Origin: Stenotrophomonas sp. SY1 | Lineage (GTDB): Bacteria; Pseudomonadota; Gammaproteobacteria; Xanthomonadales; Xanthomonadaceae | Length of the DNA: 64,000 nt | Assembly (NCBI RefSeq): GCF_021202945.1 | Contig: NZ_JAJOYR010000002.1 | Location: 608,112-672,111 of the forward strand | Direction of reading: 5' to 3' | Shown: piece by piece, positions 18,626 through 28,821 of the stretch | Numbering within the stretch: the stretch's first letter is position 1 | How the letters are laid out: the number at the start of each line of letters is the position of its first letter | The notes under the pieces: model-generated | Told to the model about the DNA's origin: nothing | Databases searched by the model: none | What the model saw: only the letters and a program-made list of their open reading frames with translations | Translations under genes and position numbers: made by a program

Positions 18626-19660
18626 ATGGCACAGACGATGAAGGCGCTGGTGAAGCGCGAAGCGACCAAGGGCATCTGGATGGAAGAGGTGCCGGTACCG
18701 ACGCCCGGCCCCAACGAAGTGCTGATCAAGCTGGAAAAGACCGCCATCTGCGGTACCGACCTGCACATCTACCTGTGGGACGACTGGAGCCAGCGCACCA
18801 TCAAGCCGGGCCTGACCATCGGCCATGAGTTCGTCGGCCGCATCGCCGAGATCGGCCCGGGCGTGACCGGCTATGAAATCGGCCAGCGCGTGTCGGCCGA
18901 AGGCCACATCGTCTGCGGCCACTGCCGCAACTGCCGTGGCGGCCGCCCGCACCTGTGCCCGAACACCGTCGGCATCGGCGTCAATGTCAACGGCGCCTTC
19001 GCCGAATACATGGTGATGCCGGCCAGCAACCTGTGGCCGATCCCCGACCAGATCCCGTCCGAGCTGGCCGCCTTCTTCGATCCGTACGGCAACGCCGCGC
19101 ATTGCGCGCTGGAGTTCGACGTGATCGGCGAGGACGTGCTGATCACCGGCGCCGGCCCGATCGGCATCATCGCCGCCGGCATCTGCAAGCACATCGGCGC
19201 GCGCAACGTGGTGGTCACCGACGTCAATGATTTCCGCCTGAAGCTGGCCGCCGACATGGGCGCCACGCGCGTGGTCAACGTCGCCAACCAGTCGCTGAAG
19301 GAAGTGATGAAGGAACTGCACATGGAGGGCTTCGACGTGGGCCTGGAAATGAGCGGCAACCCGCGTGCGTTCAACGACATGCTCGACTGCATGTACCACG
19401 GCGGCAAGATCGCCATGCTCGGCATCATGCCCAAGGGCGCCGGCTGCGACTGGGACAAGATCATCTTCAAGGGCCTGACCGTGCAGGGCATCTACGGCCG
19501 CAAGATGTACGAGACCTGGTACAAGATGACCCAGCTGGTGCTGTCCGGCTTCCCGCTGGGCAAGGTGATGACCCACCAGTTGCCGGTGGACCGCTTCCAG
19601 GAAGGTTTCGACCTGATGGAACAGGGCAAGGCCGGCAAGGTCGTGCTGAGCTGGAACTGA
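18626..19660 (+). CDS. tdh: L-threonine 3-dehydrogenase
   Basis: Tdh oxidises L-threonine to 2-amino-3-ketobutyrate with NAD+; Kbl (at 26194) then cleaves that to glycine and acetyl-CoA. It is a medium-chain zinc dehydrogenase of 344 residues. Visible motifs are [14 protein letters not shown] (catalytic Cys), GHEFVGRI (GHE), a structural zinc site [15 protein letters not shown] and the Rossmann motif [14 protein letters not shown] 18626 follows a TATAAT-type box at a short distance; MKALVK at 18638 is the alternative. A hairpin terminator follows immediately. Confidence 0.97.
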   Translation: MAQTMKALVKREATKGIWMEEVPVPTPGPNEVLIKLEKTAICGTDLHIYLWDDWSQRTIKPGLTIGHEFVGRIAEIGPGVTGYEIGQRVSAEGHIVCGHCRNCRGGRPHLCPNTVGIGVNVNGAFAEYMVMPASNLWPIPDQIPSELAAFFDPYGNAAHCALEFDVIGEDVLITGAGPIGIIAAGICKHIGARNVVVTDVNDFRLKLAADMGATRVVNVANQSLKEVMKELHMEGFDVGLEMSGNPRAFNDMLDCMYHGGKIAMLGIMPKGAGCDWDKIIFKGLTVQGIYGRKMYETWYKMTQLVLSGFPLGKVMTHQLPVDRFQEGFDLMEQGKAGKVVLSWN

Positions 19661-19678
19661 TCGCCAGCGCGATGCACA

Positions 19679-19704
19679 CGAAAGGCGCCGCAAGGCGCCT
19701 TTCG
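19679..19704 (+). terminator. Terminator of tdh
   Basis: An 11-base perfect stem (CGAAAGGCGCC, loop GCAA) lies 18 bases after the tdh stop, with T-rich sequence after the stem (TTTCGTAT). Confidence 0.8.
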
Positions 19705-19711
19705 TATATCT

Positions 19712-19798
19712 GCAGCCGCGAAGCCCGAAACAATGAAATGACCGGCATCTACGCAACCTGGAACATCATCAGCTTCGCGACTGACGCCGCTCCTACAA
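19712..19798. repeat. Hairpin repeat, copy 3 (left end truncated)
   Basis: This copy matches copies 1 and 2 from CAGCCGCGAAGC through CAATGAAATGACCGGCA to CGCCGCTCCTACA. It lacks the first ~13 bases of the left arm and has more substitutions, so it is a decayed copy. It lies between the tdh terminator and the terminator of the convergent porin gene. Confidence 0.75.
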
Positions 19799-19809
19799 AA
19801 ACAGCATGA

Positions 19810-19833
19810 AAAAGGCGCCTTTCGGCGCCTTTT
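19810..19833 (-). terminator. Terminator of the TorF-like porin gene
   Basis: A stem AAAAGGCGCC / GGCGCCTTTT with loop TTTC lies 21 bases beyond the stop of the minus-strand porin gene. The A-run on the plus strand gives a U-tract for minus-strand transcripts. Confidence 0.82.
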
Positions 19834-19854
19834 CCATTACGCATCAAACAAGAA

Positions 19855-20607
19855 TCAGGGCACGTCCACCGACACGGTGAACACCACGCCCGGCTTGTAG
19901 GTGTCCGACTCGCGGCGCAGCAGCGAAGCGTCCGAACCGAAGGTGTCGTAGTAGCCCAGGGTCGCGGTCGCCGGGCCGAAGGCCTTGGACACCGAGATCG
20001 AACCGTCGTAGTAGTCCGCACGACGCGGCCACTCGTTGGCTTCTTCCTTGATGGTGGTGTAGCCGGCCGAAGCGCCGATCGAGAAACCGGACTCGCCGAT
20101 GTCGTAGCTGGCTTCCAGCGCCGAGTAGGTCTGTTCGGCACCGCTGTTGCTGTAGTCGTTGGCGTAGCCCAGCAGGCCGCTCACGGTCACCGGGCCATTC
20201 CAGGTCACCTTGGCCAGGTATTCGTTGTAGTCGATGTCACCGTAGCCCGAGGAGGCATTGGTGTAGGTGTAACGGTTGATGCCCAGATCGATGTTCCAGC
20301 TGTCGGACAGGTCCTTGCTCCAGCCGATGTTGTAGTCGACTTCGAAGTTCGGGCCGCCTTCGCCGAAATCGACGTTGGAGCCCCACACGGTGGCGTACAC
20401 GCCGAACGGTGCGGTGTAGGTGGCGCTGGCCTGGAACGCGGGGCCGTTGTCGGTCTGCGACACACCACGGAACACGTAATCGGTGGTCACCGCGAAGGAA
20501 GCGCTGAACGGAGACGTGGCCTCCTCCTCACTGTCCTGGGCCCAGGCGGCGAACGGAACGGACAACAGGGCGGCGCAGGCAACGGCGACAAGACGCTTGT
20601 TGTGCAT
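19855..20607 (-). CDS. TorF-family putative outer-membrane porin
   Basis: The protein of 250 residues has a Sec signal peptide (MHNKRLVAVACAALLSVPFA, cleaved near AWAQ) and a beta-barrel pattern of alternating residues and aromatic girdles. It carries the family-typical start TDYVFRGVSQTDNGPAFQAS and ends in a VSVDVP strand. This matches the TorF (TIGR02001) putative porin family, whose substrate is not settled. ATG 20607 is preferred because of the signal peptide and a GGAGAG ribosome site; the frame to 20658 adds nothing recognisable. It lies 108 bases downstream of cysA on the same strand but has its own candidate promoter. Confidence 0.85.
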   Translation of the reverse strand: MHNKRLVAVACAALLSVPFAAWAQDSEEEATSPFSASFAVTTDYVFRGVSQTDNGPAFQASATYTAPFGVYATVWGSNVDFGEGGPNFEVDYNIGWSKDLSDSWNIDLGINRYTYTNASSGYGDIDYNEYLAKVTWNGPVTVSGLLGYANDYSNSGAEQTYSALEASYDIGESGFSIGASAGYTTIKEEANEWPRRADYYDGSISVSKAFGPATATLGYYDTFGSDASLLRRESDTYKPGVVFTVSVDVP

Positions 20608-20661
20608 CAGGGACTCTCCAGGAAGTGGGGGGCATCGGATCGAACCAATCCGATTCACGAA

Positions 20662-20690
20662 TTTTTAACCGCAATGATATTGCGATGCAA
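20662..20690 (-). promoter_or_regulatory. Candidate promoter of the TorF-like porin gene
   Basis: On the minus strand TTGCAT (20690-20685) and TAAAAA (20667-20662) are separated by exactly 17 bases in an AT-rich island between cysA and the porin gene. This would uncouple the porin from the sulfate operon. Match to consensus is moderate. Confidence 0.45.
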
Positions 20691-20715
20691 CATCCGCGTG
20701 CCCTTTTTCCCGTAT

Positions 20716-21759
20716 TCAGCCTCCCGTGGCCGGAAAAATCCCGTAGCGCCGTGCTGCCAAGCGGATCGATTCACCCGTTGCGTAGGCCGGACTGCCGGGC
20801 GGCAGCTCCACCTCCAGCTCGGCCGCCACGCCTTCCAGGCGTGCGCGCAGCCGCTGGCGAGGCCCGCTGCGCTGCACTGCGCCCACCGTCGCCGGCCAAT
20901 GGCCACCAGCATCGATCACCAGGTCCTCCGGACGTACGAACACTTCCAGCGGCGCGTCGTCCTGCGCCGTCGCTGCATGCGGCCAGCGCGCGCCGGCCAC
21001 TTCCAGCACCTCGCCCTGCTGCCGCGCCGGCAACCGGTTGGCTTCGCCGACGAAGCCGTACACGAACGGCGATGCCGGCTGGTCGTAGACCTCGCCCGGA
21101 GTGCCGACCTGTTCGATGCGGCCACGGTTGAGGATGGCGACGCGGTCGGCCAGCTCCAGCGCCTCCTCCTGGTCGTGGGTGACGAACACCGTGGTCAGGC
21201 CGGTGCGGTCATGCAGTTCACGCAGCCAGCGGCGCAGGTCGCGACGCACCTGCGCATCCAGCGCGCCGAACGGCTCATCCAGCAGCAGCACGCGCGGCTC
21301 GATGGCCAAGGCGCGAGCCAGCGCCACGCGTTGGCGCTGGCCGCCTGACAACTGCGCCGGATAGCGGCCGCCCAGTCCTTCCAGCTGCACCAATGACAAC
21401 AGCTCGTCCACGCGCGCGTCGATGCGCGCCTTCGGCCAGCGCTCGGCGCCGCGCCGTACTTCCAGCCCGAAGGCAATGTTGCGGCGTACGTCCAGGTGCT
21501 TGAACAGGGCGTAGTGCTGGAACACGAAACCCGCCCGCCGCGCCTGCACGCTCAAGCCGGTGGCGTCCTCGCCATCGAACAGGATGCTGCCCTGCTCCGG
21601 CTGCTCCAGCCCGGCAATGGCGCGCAGCAATGTGGTCTTGCCCGAGCCGGACGGCCCCAGCAGCGCCAGCAGCTCACCGCTGCGAATGTCCAGGCTGACG
21701 CCGTCGAGTGCGGCGAACGCGCCGAAGCGCTTGCCCAATTGTTGGATGCGGATGTTCAT
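20716..21759 (-). CDS. cysA: Sulfate/thiosulfate ABC transporter ATP-binding protein
   Basis: CysA is the cytoplasmic ATPase of the sulfate/thiosulfate importer. The 347-residue protein has Walker A (GPSGSGKTT), the ABC signature ([15 protein letters not shown]), Walker B ([12 protein letters not shown]) and the switch His ([11 protein letters not shown]). A C-terminal regulatory extension of about 110 residues fits the CysA group. It is the last transport gene of the operon and follows cysW by nine bases. Confidence 0.96.
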   Translation of the reverse strand: MNIRIQQLGKRFGAFAALDGVSLDIRSGELLALLGPSGSGKTTLLRAIAGLEQPEQGSILFDGEDATGLSVQARRAGFVFQHYALFKHLDVRRNIAFGLEVRRGAERWPKARIDARVDELLSLVQLEGLGGRYPAQLSGGQRQRVALARALAIEPRVLLLDEPFGALDAQVRRDLRRWLRELHDRTGLTTVFVTHDQEEALELADRVAILNRGRIEQVGTPGEVYDQPASPFVYGFVGEANRLPARQQGEVLEVAGARWPHAATAQDDAPLEVFVRPEDLVIDAGGHWPATVGAVQRSGPRQRLRARLEGVAAELEVELPPGSPAYATGESIRLAARRYGIFPATGG

Positions 21760-21768
21760 CAGTTCACC

Positions 21769-22710
21769 TCAGTGGCGATGCGCGGCGGCCAGCGACTGGC
21801 CGTGGCGCCATTCCAGGAAAGTCTTGACCACCAGCGTCAGCAACGCGGTAGCCGCCAGCAGCGAGGCGCAGGCGAAGGCCGCGCTGTAGGCGTATTCGTT
21901 GTAGAGAATTTCCACATGCAGCGGCAGCGTGTTGGTGCGCCCACGGATGTGCCCGGACACCACCGACACCGCGCCGAACTCGCCCATCGCACGCGCGCTG
22001 CACAACAGCACGCCGTACAACAGGCCCCAGCGGATGTTGGGCAGGGTCACCTTCCAGAACATCTGCCAGGCATTGGCACCAAGCGTCAGTGCAGCCAGCT
22101 CCTCATCGCTGCCCTGCTGCTCCATCAGCGGCATCAACTCGCGCGCGATGAAGGGGAACGTGACGAACACCGTGGCCAGCACGATGCCCGGAATGGCGAA
22201 CACGATGCGCGGCAGTTGCAGCAGCGTTTCTCCCAGCACCGGCAGATGCAGGCGCACGCCATCCTCGATGAACGGCCAGAACCAGCCATCGCGCCCGAAC
22301 AGCAGCACGAACACCAGGCCCGCCACCACCGGCGACACCGAGAACGGCAGGTCGATCAAGGTGACCAGCCAGCGCTTGCCGGGGAAGCTGTGCTTGCTCA
22401 CCACCCACGCCGCGGCCACGCCGAACACCAGATTCAGCGGCACCACGACGGCGGTGACGATCAAGGTCAGCTTCACTGCCGACAAGGCATCCGGCTCGCT
22501 GATGGCCAACCAGAAACCCTGCACACCACCACGCAGTGCTTCAACGAACACCAGCAACAACGGCAGCAGCAGGAACGACAACAAAAACCCCAGCGCGCCG
22601 AGGATCAACAGCACCTGCACCCAGCGCGGCTCGCTGGTCACCCGTTGACGGGTACGCACCGCCGCCCCCTGCTCTGCCTGCACCGGCAACTCCAGTACCT
22701 GTTCGTTCAT
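21769..22710 (-). CDS. cysW: Sulfate ABC transporter permease CysW
   Basis: This is one of the two membrane subunits of the sulfate importer. The protein of 313 residues has six predicted membrane segments and the CysW-type EAA coupling loop near [20 protein letters not shown], followed by [24 protein letters not shown] 22710 (MNEQVLEL) is chosen because it overlaps the cysT stop as ATGA. The frame extends to 22734 inside cysT without support. Confidence 0.95.
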   Translation of the reverse strand: MNEQVLELPVQAEQGAAVRTRQRVTSEPRWVQVLLILGALGFLLSFLLLPLLLVFVEALRGGVQGFWLAISEPDALSAVKLTLIVTAVVVPLNLVFGVAAAWVVSKHSFPGKRWLVTLIDLPFSVSPVVAGLVFVLLFGRDGWFWPFIEDGVRLHLPVLGETLLQLPRIVFAIPGIVLATVFVTFPFIARELMPLMEQQGSDEELAALTLGANAWQMFWKVTLPNIRWGLLYGVLLCSARAMGEFGAVSVVSGHIRGRTNTLPLHVEILYNEYAYSAAFACASLLAATALLTLVVKTFLEWRHGQSLAAAHRH

Positions 22711-23564
22711 TGCGACCCCCGACGCTGCAACCATGCCTGCAGGCTGTTGACCAGCAGCAGCACCACGAAGGACAGCAGCAGCATGGCCCCGGCAATGGCG
22801 GTGGCACCGGCGTAATCAAATTCTTCCAGGCGGATGGTGATCAGCAGCGGTGCGATCTCGGTGAAATTGGGCAGGTTGCCGGCGATGAAGATCACCGAGC
22901 CGTACTCGCCCACGCCGCGCGCGAAGGCCAGCGCAAAGCCGGTCAGCATCGCCGGCCACAACATCGGCACCACCACCCGCACGATGGTCTGCAAGCGGCT
23001 CGCGCCCAAGGTTGCCGAGGCTTCCTCCAGCTCACGCTCGGCTTCGGCAAGCACCGGCTGCACGATGCGCACCACGAACGGAAGGCCCACGAACACCAGC
23101 GCGACGGTGATGCCCAGCGGTGTGTAGGCCACCTTCAGGCCCAGCGGTTCCAGCCAGCGCCCGACCCAGCCCTGGCCGCCATACAACGCGGTCAAGGCAA
23201 TGCCGGCCACGGCGGTGGGCAGGGCGAATGGCAGGTCGATCATTGCATCGAACAGGCGTCGGCCCGGAAAGCGATAGCGCACGAACACCCACGCCACCCA
23301 GGTGCCCATCACCGTGTTGAATGCGGCCGCCGCAAATGCGGTGCCAAAGCTCAGCCGCAATGCGGCCAACACGCGCGGCTCGGTCCATATCTGCCAGACA
23401 CCGCCGATGCCCAACCCGGCCGCTTTCAGGAACACGCCGGCCAGCGGGATCAACACGATCAACCCCAGCCAGAACAGGGTGATGCCCATACCAATGCCAA
23501 AGCCGGGCAGAACCCGGCGTTGGCGCCGCACGCGCGGCGGTAATGCGTCAGTGCTTGTACTCAC
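22707..23564 (-). CDS. cysT: Sulfate ABC transporter permease CysT (CysU)
   Basis: This is the second membrane subunit of the sulfate importer, with 285 residues. Typical segments are [20 protein letters not shown] and the EAA loop [20 protein letters not shown], then [16 protein letters not shown]. It starts three bases after the sulfate-binding protein stop and overlaps cysW by four bases, so the permeases are translationally coupled. Confidence 0.95.
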   Translation of the reverse strand: MSTSTDALPPRVRRQRRVLPGFGIGMGITLFWLGLIVLIPLAGVFLKAAGLGIGGVWQIWTEPRVLAALRLSFGTAFAAAAFNTVMGTWVAWVFVRYRFPGRRLFDAMIDLPFALPTAVAGIALTALYGGQGWVGRWLEPLGLKVAYTPLGITVALVFVGLPFVVRIVQPVLAEAERELEEASATLGASRLQTIVRVVVPMLWPAMLTGFALAFARGVGEYGSVIFIAGNLPNFTEIAPLLITIRLEEFDYAGATAIAGAMLLLSFVVLLLVNSLQAWLQRRGSQ

Positions 23565-23567
23565 CGC

Positions 23568-24590
23568 TTACTTGCTCGCCTGGATCTGGTCAAACAAACC
23601 GCCATCAGCGAAGTGCTCGGATTGCGCCTTTTCCCATGAACCGAACGCCTGGCGGATGGTGACCAGCTGCAGCTGCGGGAAGCGGGCAACGTCGGCACGG
23701 TCGGCATATTCCGGGCTGCGCGGACGGTAGTAATGGCGCGCAGCGATGCGTTGGCCCTCCGGCGAATACAGATACTGCAGGTAGGCTTGGGCCGCTTCGC
23801 GGGTGCCGTGACGATCCACGTTGCGGTCCACCAGCGCCACCGACGGTTCGGCCAGGATCGACTGGCGCGGCACCACGATCTCGAACTTGTCCGGGCCCAG
23901 CTCTTCCTGCGCCAGGAATGCCTCGTTCTCCCAGGCCAGCAACACGTCACCGATGCCGCGCTGCACGAAGGTGGTCGTCGCCCCGCGCGCACCGGTATCC
24001 AGCACCGGCACGTTGCGGAACAGCGCGCGCATGTAGTTCAGCACCTTGTCGCGGTCACCCTTGAAGATGTGATCGGCGTAGGCCCAGGCGGCCAGATAAT
24101 TCCAACGCGCGCCGCCGGACGTTTTCGGGTTGGGCGTCACCACCGACACGCCGCTGCGCAGCAGGTCCGGCCAGTCGCGGATGCCCTTGGGGTTGCCCTT
24201 GCGCACCAGGAACACGATGGTCGAGGTGTACGGTGCGCTGTTGTCCGGCAGGCGGTCCTCCCAGTTGCCCGGCAACAGCTTGGCCTTCTCGGCGATGGCG
24301 TCCACGTCGTAGGCCAGCGCCAGCGTCACCACGTCGGCCTCGATGCCATCGATCACCGCGCGCGCCTGCTTGCCGGAGCCGCCGTGCGAGGTTTCGATGG
24401 TGACGTTGTCGCCCTTGGTTTCCTTCCAATGCTTGGCGAAGGCGGCGTTGAAGTCGCGGTACAACTCGCGGGTCGGGTCGTAGGAAACATTGAGCAGCTG
24501 GATGTCACGCGCGAACGCCGCACCTGCGCTCAAGGTCAGCAGGAAAGCCAGCGAGGCGATACCGGTACGGGCAAGAAAGGAATGCTTCAC
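23568..24590 (-). CDS. sbp: Periplasmic sulfate-binding protein
   Basis: The binding protein of 340 residues delivers sulfate to CysTW-CysA. A Sec signal peptide ([20 protein letters not shown]) precedes the mature start [17 protein letters not shown], the family hallmark. Ligand-contact segments [13 protein letters not shown] and [16 protein letters not shown] are present. Sbp and the thiosulfate-preferring CysP are close relatives, so the exact preference is open. It sits between the outer-membrane porin gene and cysT with very short spacers. Confidence 0.95.
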   Translation of the reverse strand: MKHSFLARTGIASLAFLLTLSAGAAFARDIQLLNVSYDPTRELYRDFNAAFAKHWKETKGDNVTIETSHGGSGKQARAVIDGIEADVVTLALAYDVDAIAEKAKLLPGNWEDRLPDNSAPYTSTIVFLVRKGNPKGIRDWPDLLRSGVSVVTPNPKTSGGARWNYLAAWAYADHIFKGDRDKVLNYMRALFRNVPVLDTGARGATTTFVQRGIGDVLLAWENEAFLAQEELGPDKFEIVVPRQSILAEPSVALVDRNVDRHGTREAAQAYLQYLYSPEGQRIAARHYYRPRSPEYADRADVARFPQLQLVTIRQAFGSWEKAQSEHFADGGLFDQIQASK

Positions 24591-24602
24591 GAAGGCTCTC
24601 CG

Positions 24603-26030
24603 TCAGAAGGAAACTTGCAGGCGTGAGAAAACGGCTTTTTCATTCGGCAGCTTGGCGGCACCGGCGACGGCATCGAAGCTGCTGTGCAGGTAGTTGGTCG
24701 CCAGCTTGAGGTTGGGCGTGAGGTACCAGTTGGCACCCACGGTCCACGAGCGGATATGCGAAGCGGACGTATTGGGGTCGGCAGAAAACGGGAACGCGGC
24801 TTCGTCGATATCCAACTCGCCGTAGCGCGCGGTCAGCTCGAAGGCACCCAATCCACCATTGACGCCGAACGGACGCGATGGCGTCACCCCGCGATAGCTG
24901 GCGTCCTCGCCGGTCAGCACATAACTGGCCGTGGCCTGCCAGGCGTGGTGCTTGAGGTCCTCGCGCCGTGTATCACGCGCCACTTCCTGTTGCGAGACGA
25001 TGTACTCACCCTGCAGTCCAAACCCGTTGCGATAGAACCAGCCCTGCGGCGACCAGCGCAGCGTGTCGCCATCGGCGAGCACTGCGCTGCGATAGCTGAA
25101 GAACGTGGCCTGACCCGGCGTGCGGTAACGCGGCAGGTAGTTGGCGCCGCTGCCGTGCTTTTCACCGGCGCTCGCGCCCAGGCCGAAGCCCAGCCCGGCC
25201 CAGGCACTGTCGCTGCCCTTCAACGGCTCGAAGAACACGCGGCCGGCGTACTCGAAATCGTCGTCCGGATTGCTGCTCACCGCATCGCGGCCATCCACCG
25301 CGCCGTTGAAGATGCCCAGCGCATAGCTGAACTTGCCTTTGGCCACTTCGCCCTGCAACTGCACGCCGAGATCGCGGTTGGGTGCCAGCTCACTGGCCAG
25401 CGCGCGTTCGACATCCACCAACGCGGCGGATGACTGCAGGCGCTCCAGTCCGACCGGCGAGGTGAACTTGCCCACGCGCACCGTGTAGGCCGGGTTGAAG
25501 CGCAGGTCGGCGTAGGCATCGACGATGCTGGCGCTGTCACCGGCAAACTCCGGGGTGAAGCGGTAGGCCACCAGCTTGCCCAGCGAGCCTTCCAGCGTCG
25601 GCCGCGCGGTGCGCAGCAGGAAGGTGTCGTTCTGGCTGCTGTCGCCCAGGAACACGCGCGCATCGCCTTGCAGCAGGCCACGCAGCTTCAGCTCGTAGTT
25701 GCCGTCGCCGGACTTGAACGAGGCGCCCTTCTGGTCGACGGTGATCTTCGGTGCGGCCTTGGCGGTGGCCACGCGTTCTTCTTCCTGCAACTCCAGGCGG
25801 CGCTCGAGGATGCGCAGGCGCTGGTCCAGGTCGGCCAGGCCAGCACCTTCGATCGGTGCACCGTCGGATACGCCGGCCAGGCGCTCCAGCCGTTCCAGGC
25901 GCTGCTGCAACTGTTCCACGGTGAGCTGCTGCGCCTGCGCCGATGACCAAGCCCCACACAGCGCCACGGCCAGGCTGAGGGACAACAGCTTCCTGGTCGG
26001 CAATGTGAACGGGGGCGGTTGGGCAGTCAT
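24603..26030 (-). CDS. OprP/OprO-family porin, probably sulfate-associated
   Basis: The outer-membrane protein of 475 residues has a signal peptide ([19 protein letters not shown]), an N-terminal periplasmic coiled coil ([34 protein letters not shown]) and a beta-barrel ending in FSRLQVSF with C-terminal Phe. This matches the phosphate-selective OprP/OprO group. It is the first gene of the operon and lies 12 bases before sbp, so sulfate or an organosulfur anion is the likely solute; this is inference from context. ATG 26030 is chosen for the signal peptide. It is divergent from kbl. Confidence 0.88.
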   Translation of the reverse strand: MTAQPPPFTLPTRKLLSLSLAVALCGAWSSAQAQQLTVEQLQQRLERLERLAGVSDGAPIEGAGLADLDQRLRILERRLELQEEERVATAKAAPKITVDQKGASFKSGDGNYELKLRGLLQGDARVFLGDSSQNDTFLLRTARPTLEGSLGKLVAYRFTPEFAGDSASIVDAYADLRFNPAYTVRVGKFTSPVGLERLQSSAALVDVERALASELAPNRDLGVQLQGEVAKGKFSYALGIFNGAVDGRDAVSSNPDDDFEYAGRVFFEPLKGSDSAWAGLGFGLGASAGEKHGSGANYLPRYRTPGQATFFSYRSAVLADGDTLRWSPQGWFYRNGFGLQGEYIVSQQEVARDTRREDLKHHAWQATASYVLTGEDASYRGVTPSRPFGVNGGLGAFELTARYGELDIDEAAFPFSADPNTSASHIRSWTVGANWYLTPNLKLATNYLHSSFDAVAGAAKLPNEKAVFSRLQVSF

Positions 26031-26193
26031 CGGCGGCTCCTGTGTGAAGGTTGGGTGGAGCGTCGATGCTGCGGGCGCACACCCGGCCGGAGAAATGACT
26101 TCGGGCACGGCGCTTATAGCCATCGCGCATGACGCCGCCGCCAGCGGCGGGGGCCGGCTAAAATCGGGGTTCCTTTCCGCCGCAAGACCCGCC

Positions 26194-27408
26194 ATGACCG
26201 TTACTGCGAACACCTCCCCGCTCACCCGGCACTACGCCGAGGAACTGGACGCCATCCGCGCGCAGGGACTGTTCAAGTCCGAACGCATCATCACCAGCCC
26301 GCAATCGGCCGAAATCACCCTGGACGATGGCCGCACCGTGCTGAACTTCTGCGCCAACAACTACCTGGGCCTGGCCGACCACCCGGACCTGATCCAGGCC
26401 GCCAAGGACGCACTGGACAGCCACGGCTTCGGCATGGCCTCGGTGCGTTTCATCTGCGGCACCCAGGACCTGCACAAGCAGCTGGAGAAGCAGATCGCCG
26501 AGTTCTTCGGCAAGGACGACACCATCCTCTACGCGGCGTGCTTCGACGCCAACGGCGGCCTGTTCGAACCGCTGCTGGGCGAGAACGACGCGATCATCTC
26601 CGACGCGCTCAACCACGCCTCGATCATCGATGGCGTGCGCCTGTGCAAGGCCAAGCGCTTCCGTTACGCCAACTGCGACATGGCCGATCTGGAAGCGCAG
26701 CTGCAGGCTGCTGACGCCGCCGGTTGCAAGACCAAGCTGATCACCACCGATGGCGTGTTCTCGATGGACGGCTTCATCGCCCCGCTCGATGAAATCACCG
26801 CGCTGGCCAAGAAGTACAACGCGCTGGTGCACATCGACGAATGCCACGCCACCGGCTTCCTTGGTGCCACCGGTCGCGGCTCTGCCGAAGTGAAGGGCGT
26901 GCTGGAAAAGATCGACATCATCACCGGCACTCTGGGCAAGGCCATGGGCGGCGCGCTGGGTGGCTTCACCTGCGCCAGCGCCGAGGTGATCGAACTGCTG
27001 CGTCAGCGCTCGCGTCCGTACCTGTTCTCCAACTCACTGCCGCCGCACGTGGTCGCCGCCGGCATCAAGGCGTTCGAGATGCTCGCCGCCGCCGATGACC
27101 TGCGCGGCACGCTGGCCGAGAACACCGCCTACTTCCGCGAGAAGATGACCGCTGCCGGTTTCGACGTGAAGCCGGGCGTGCACCCAATCAGCCCGGTGAT
27201 GCTGTACGACGCGCCGTTGGCACAGAAGTTCGCCGAGCGTCTGCTGGAAGAAGGCATCTACGCGATCGGCTTCTTCTTCCCGGTGGTGCCCAAGGGCCAG
27301 GCACGCATCCGCACCCAGATCAGCGCCGCGCACAGCCGCGAGCACCTGGATCGCGCGATCGATGCCTTCACCCGCATCGGCAAGGAGCTGGGCGTCATCA
27401 AGGGCTGA
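26194..27408 (+). CDS. kbl: Glycine C-acetyltransferase (2-amino-3-ketobutyrate CoA ligase)
   Basis: Kbl cleaves 2-amino-3-ketobutyrate with CoA to glycine and acetyl-CoA, the step after Tdh. It is a fold-type I PLP enzyme of about 404 residues. Conserved parts are [15 protein letters not shown], the cofactor-stacking region [30 protein letters not shown] and the PLP lysine in [17 protein letters not shown] 26194 is chosen; the upstream frame has no homology. In many bacteria kbl and tdh are adjacent, but here 6.5 kb of porin and sulfate genes separate them. Confidence 0.97.
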   Translation: MTVTANTSPLTRHYAEELDAIRAQGLFKSERIITSPQSAEITLDDGRTVLNFCANNYLGLADHPDLIQAAKDALDSHGFGMASVRFICGTQDLHKQLEKQIAEFFGKDDTILYAACFDANGGLFEPLLGENDAIISDALNHASIIDGVRLCKAKRFRYANCDMADLEAQLQAADAAGCKTKLITTDGVFSMDGFIAPLDEITALAKKYNALVHIDECHATGFLGATGRGSAEVKGVLEKIDIITGTLGKAMGGALGGFTCASAEVIELLRQRSRPYLFSNSLPPHVVAAGIKAFEMLAAADDLRGTLAENTAYFREKMTAAGFDVKPGVHPISPVMLYDAPLAQKFAERLLEEGIYAIGFFFPVVPKGQARIRTQISAAHSREHLDRAIDAFTRIGKELGVIKG

Positions 27409-27431
27409 GCATCGCCTGCACGAAAAACAAG

Positions 27432-27457
27432 ACAGGCGCCTAAACGGCGCCTGTTTT
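27432..27457 (+). terminator. Terminator of kbl
   Basis: A 9-base stem ACAGGCGCC / GGCGCCTGT with a short loop, followed by TTTT, lies 23 bases after the kbl stop. Confidence 0.82.
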
Positions 27458-27466
27458 CGTTTCCCG

Positions 27467-27573
27467 GTAGAGCGGAGTCATGCTCCGCTGGAGTCCTACC
27501 GACAAAGCCTGCTGTAGAGCGGAATCATGCTCCGCTGGGGCCTTGCCACCTGCCGAGCATGGCTCGGCACTAC
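27467..27573. repeat. Cluster of three SMAG-type REP elements
   Basis: Two direct units GTAGAGCGGAGTCATGCTCC (27467) and GTAGAGCGGAATCATGCTCC (27513) are followed by an inverted TGCCGAGCATGGCTCGGCA ending in CTAC at 27573. The cluster lies between convergent genes. Confidence 0.82.
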
Positions 27574-27583
27574 ATCAAGATGC

Positions 27584-27883
27584 TCAGTTCTTGGCCGGCT
27601 TGGCTGCGGCGGCCGTAGCCGGCGCCGGTGCACCCTTGGCAACGCGGATGCCGTTGGCCTTCATCCACGCGTCGAACTGGTCGGCGCTCATCCGCTTTTC
27701 GCCCTGCTGCATCAGGAAGCGGTAATTGCCCAGCGCATCCTTCTCCACCACCGGCGCGGTCGCCGTTACCGTGACTTCATCGCCACCGGCCTTGACCTGC
27801 TTGCCTGAGGACGCACAGCCGGCGAGAACCACGGCCGATGCCAGCAGCGCCGAAATGCCTGATACACGGATGAGCGTTTGCAT
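27584..27883 (-). CDS. Small lipoprotein with C-terminal FDAWMK motif, unknown function
   Basis: The protein of 99 residues has a lipoprotein signal (ISALLASAVVLAGCASS, lipobox LAGC) and a short linker. Its C-terminal block RFLMQQGEKRMSADQFDAWM is continued by KANGIRVAKG. The same block recurs in the exported protein at 28822-29307, so the two are related at this module. An Ala/Pro/Lys-rich tail ends the protein. It is probably membrane-anchored in the periplasm. I recognise no catalytic motif. Confidence 0.7.
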   Translation of the reverse strand: MQTLIRVSGISALLASAVVLAGCASSGKQVKAGGDEVTVTATAPVVEKDALGNYRFLMQQGEKRMSADQFDAWMKANGIRVAKGAPAPATAAAAKPAKN

Positions 27884-27940
27884 GGCCCTGACCTCAGTGA
27901 ATTAGAGCACCAGTCTAATGCATCACTACAGCAAGTCCAG

Positions 27941-28795
27941 CTATTCCACTGAATTTGTTGAACTAATTACCGTATTCAGTGAGAGCGGTATCGCATTCCC
28001 TGCGGCCAGCGCATTCAGTTCCGCCTGATCCAGCTCGCGCCACTGTCCCTTGGCCAGTTCACCCAGTTGCACCGGCCCGATCGCGACCCGCATCAGCCGC
28101 AGCACCTCAAAGCCCAGCACTTCCAGCAGACGACGAATATGCCGGTTGCGGCCTTCGTCCAGCACCACCTCCAGCCACGCGGTGCGCTGGCCGTGACGCA
28201 GCACCTGCACTGAATGCGCGGCCAGGTGCTCGCCCGCATCATCCACCCCTTCCTGCATGCACGCCAGCTGCCGTGCATCGGGCAGCGCATCCACCTGCAC
28301 GTGGTAGGTCTTCAGCGGGCCGGTTGCCGGGTCGGTCAGGCGCGCAGCCCATTCCGGGTCGTTGCTGAAAAGCAGCAGGCCCTCGCTGGCACGGTCCAGC
28401 CGCCCCACCGGCGCAAGCCACGGCAGGCCCGCGCCTTCAAGGCAGCGATAGACCGTGTCCCGGCCCTGCTCGTCCTGCACCGTGGTCACCAGCCCGCGCG
28501 GCTTGTTCAGCGCCAGGTACAGCCGCCGCGTCGTGGTCAGCGGCTGGCCGTCGAGCAGCACTTTGTTGCGGCTGGCCACCACCGGAAATTCGGGGTCACG
28601 AATCACCCGCCCGTCCACGCAGACACGCCCATCAAGCACGCGCCGTGTCGCCTCGCTGCGTGAGCAGATGCCGGCCTTGGACAGCACCCGCGCCAGGCCG
28701 TGGCGCACCTGCGTGCCATTGCCACGGGAATGCGAACGCCCGCCTGGTTTAGCCGGGCGGGCGTTCGGTTGATGCGGAGGCTTGCGGGAGGCCAT
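27941..28795 (-). CDS. RsuA/RluB-family rRNA pseudouridine synthase
   Basis: The protein of 284 residues has a basic, disordered N-terminal arm, an S4 RNA-binding domain (LARVLSKAGICSRSEATRRV ... GRVCVDGRVIRD) and the pseudouridine synthase domain. That domain shows NKPRGLVTT, the catalytic Asp in VGRLDRASEGLLLFSND and the family C-terminal signature DEGRNRHIRRLLEVLGFEV. This group modifies 16S or 23S rRNA (RsuA, RluB, RluE, RluF). The exact site cannot be read from sequence alone. It is flanked by the two FDAWMK-motif genes on the same strand, which may share transcripts. Confidence 0.88.
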   Translation of the reverse strand: MASRKPPHQPNARPAKPGGRSHSRGNGTQVRHGLARVLSKAGICSRSEATRRVLDGRVCVDGRVIRDPEFPVVASRNKVLLDGQPLTTTRRLYLALNKPRGLVTTVQDEQGRDTVYRCLEGAGLPWLAPVGRLDRASEGLLLFSNDPEWAARLTDPATGPLKTYHVQVDALPDARQLACMQEGVDDAGEHLAAHSVQVLRHGQRTAWLEVVLDEGRNRHIRRLLEVLGFEVLRLMRVAIGPVQLGELAKGQWRELDQAELNALAAGNAIPLSLNTVISSTNSVE

Positions 28796-28821
28796 GCGTA
28801 TCCAGGGCGGCTCCCGCCGCC

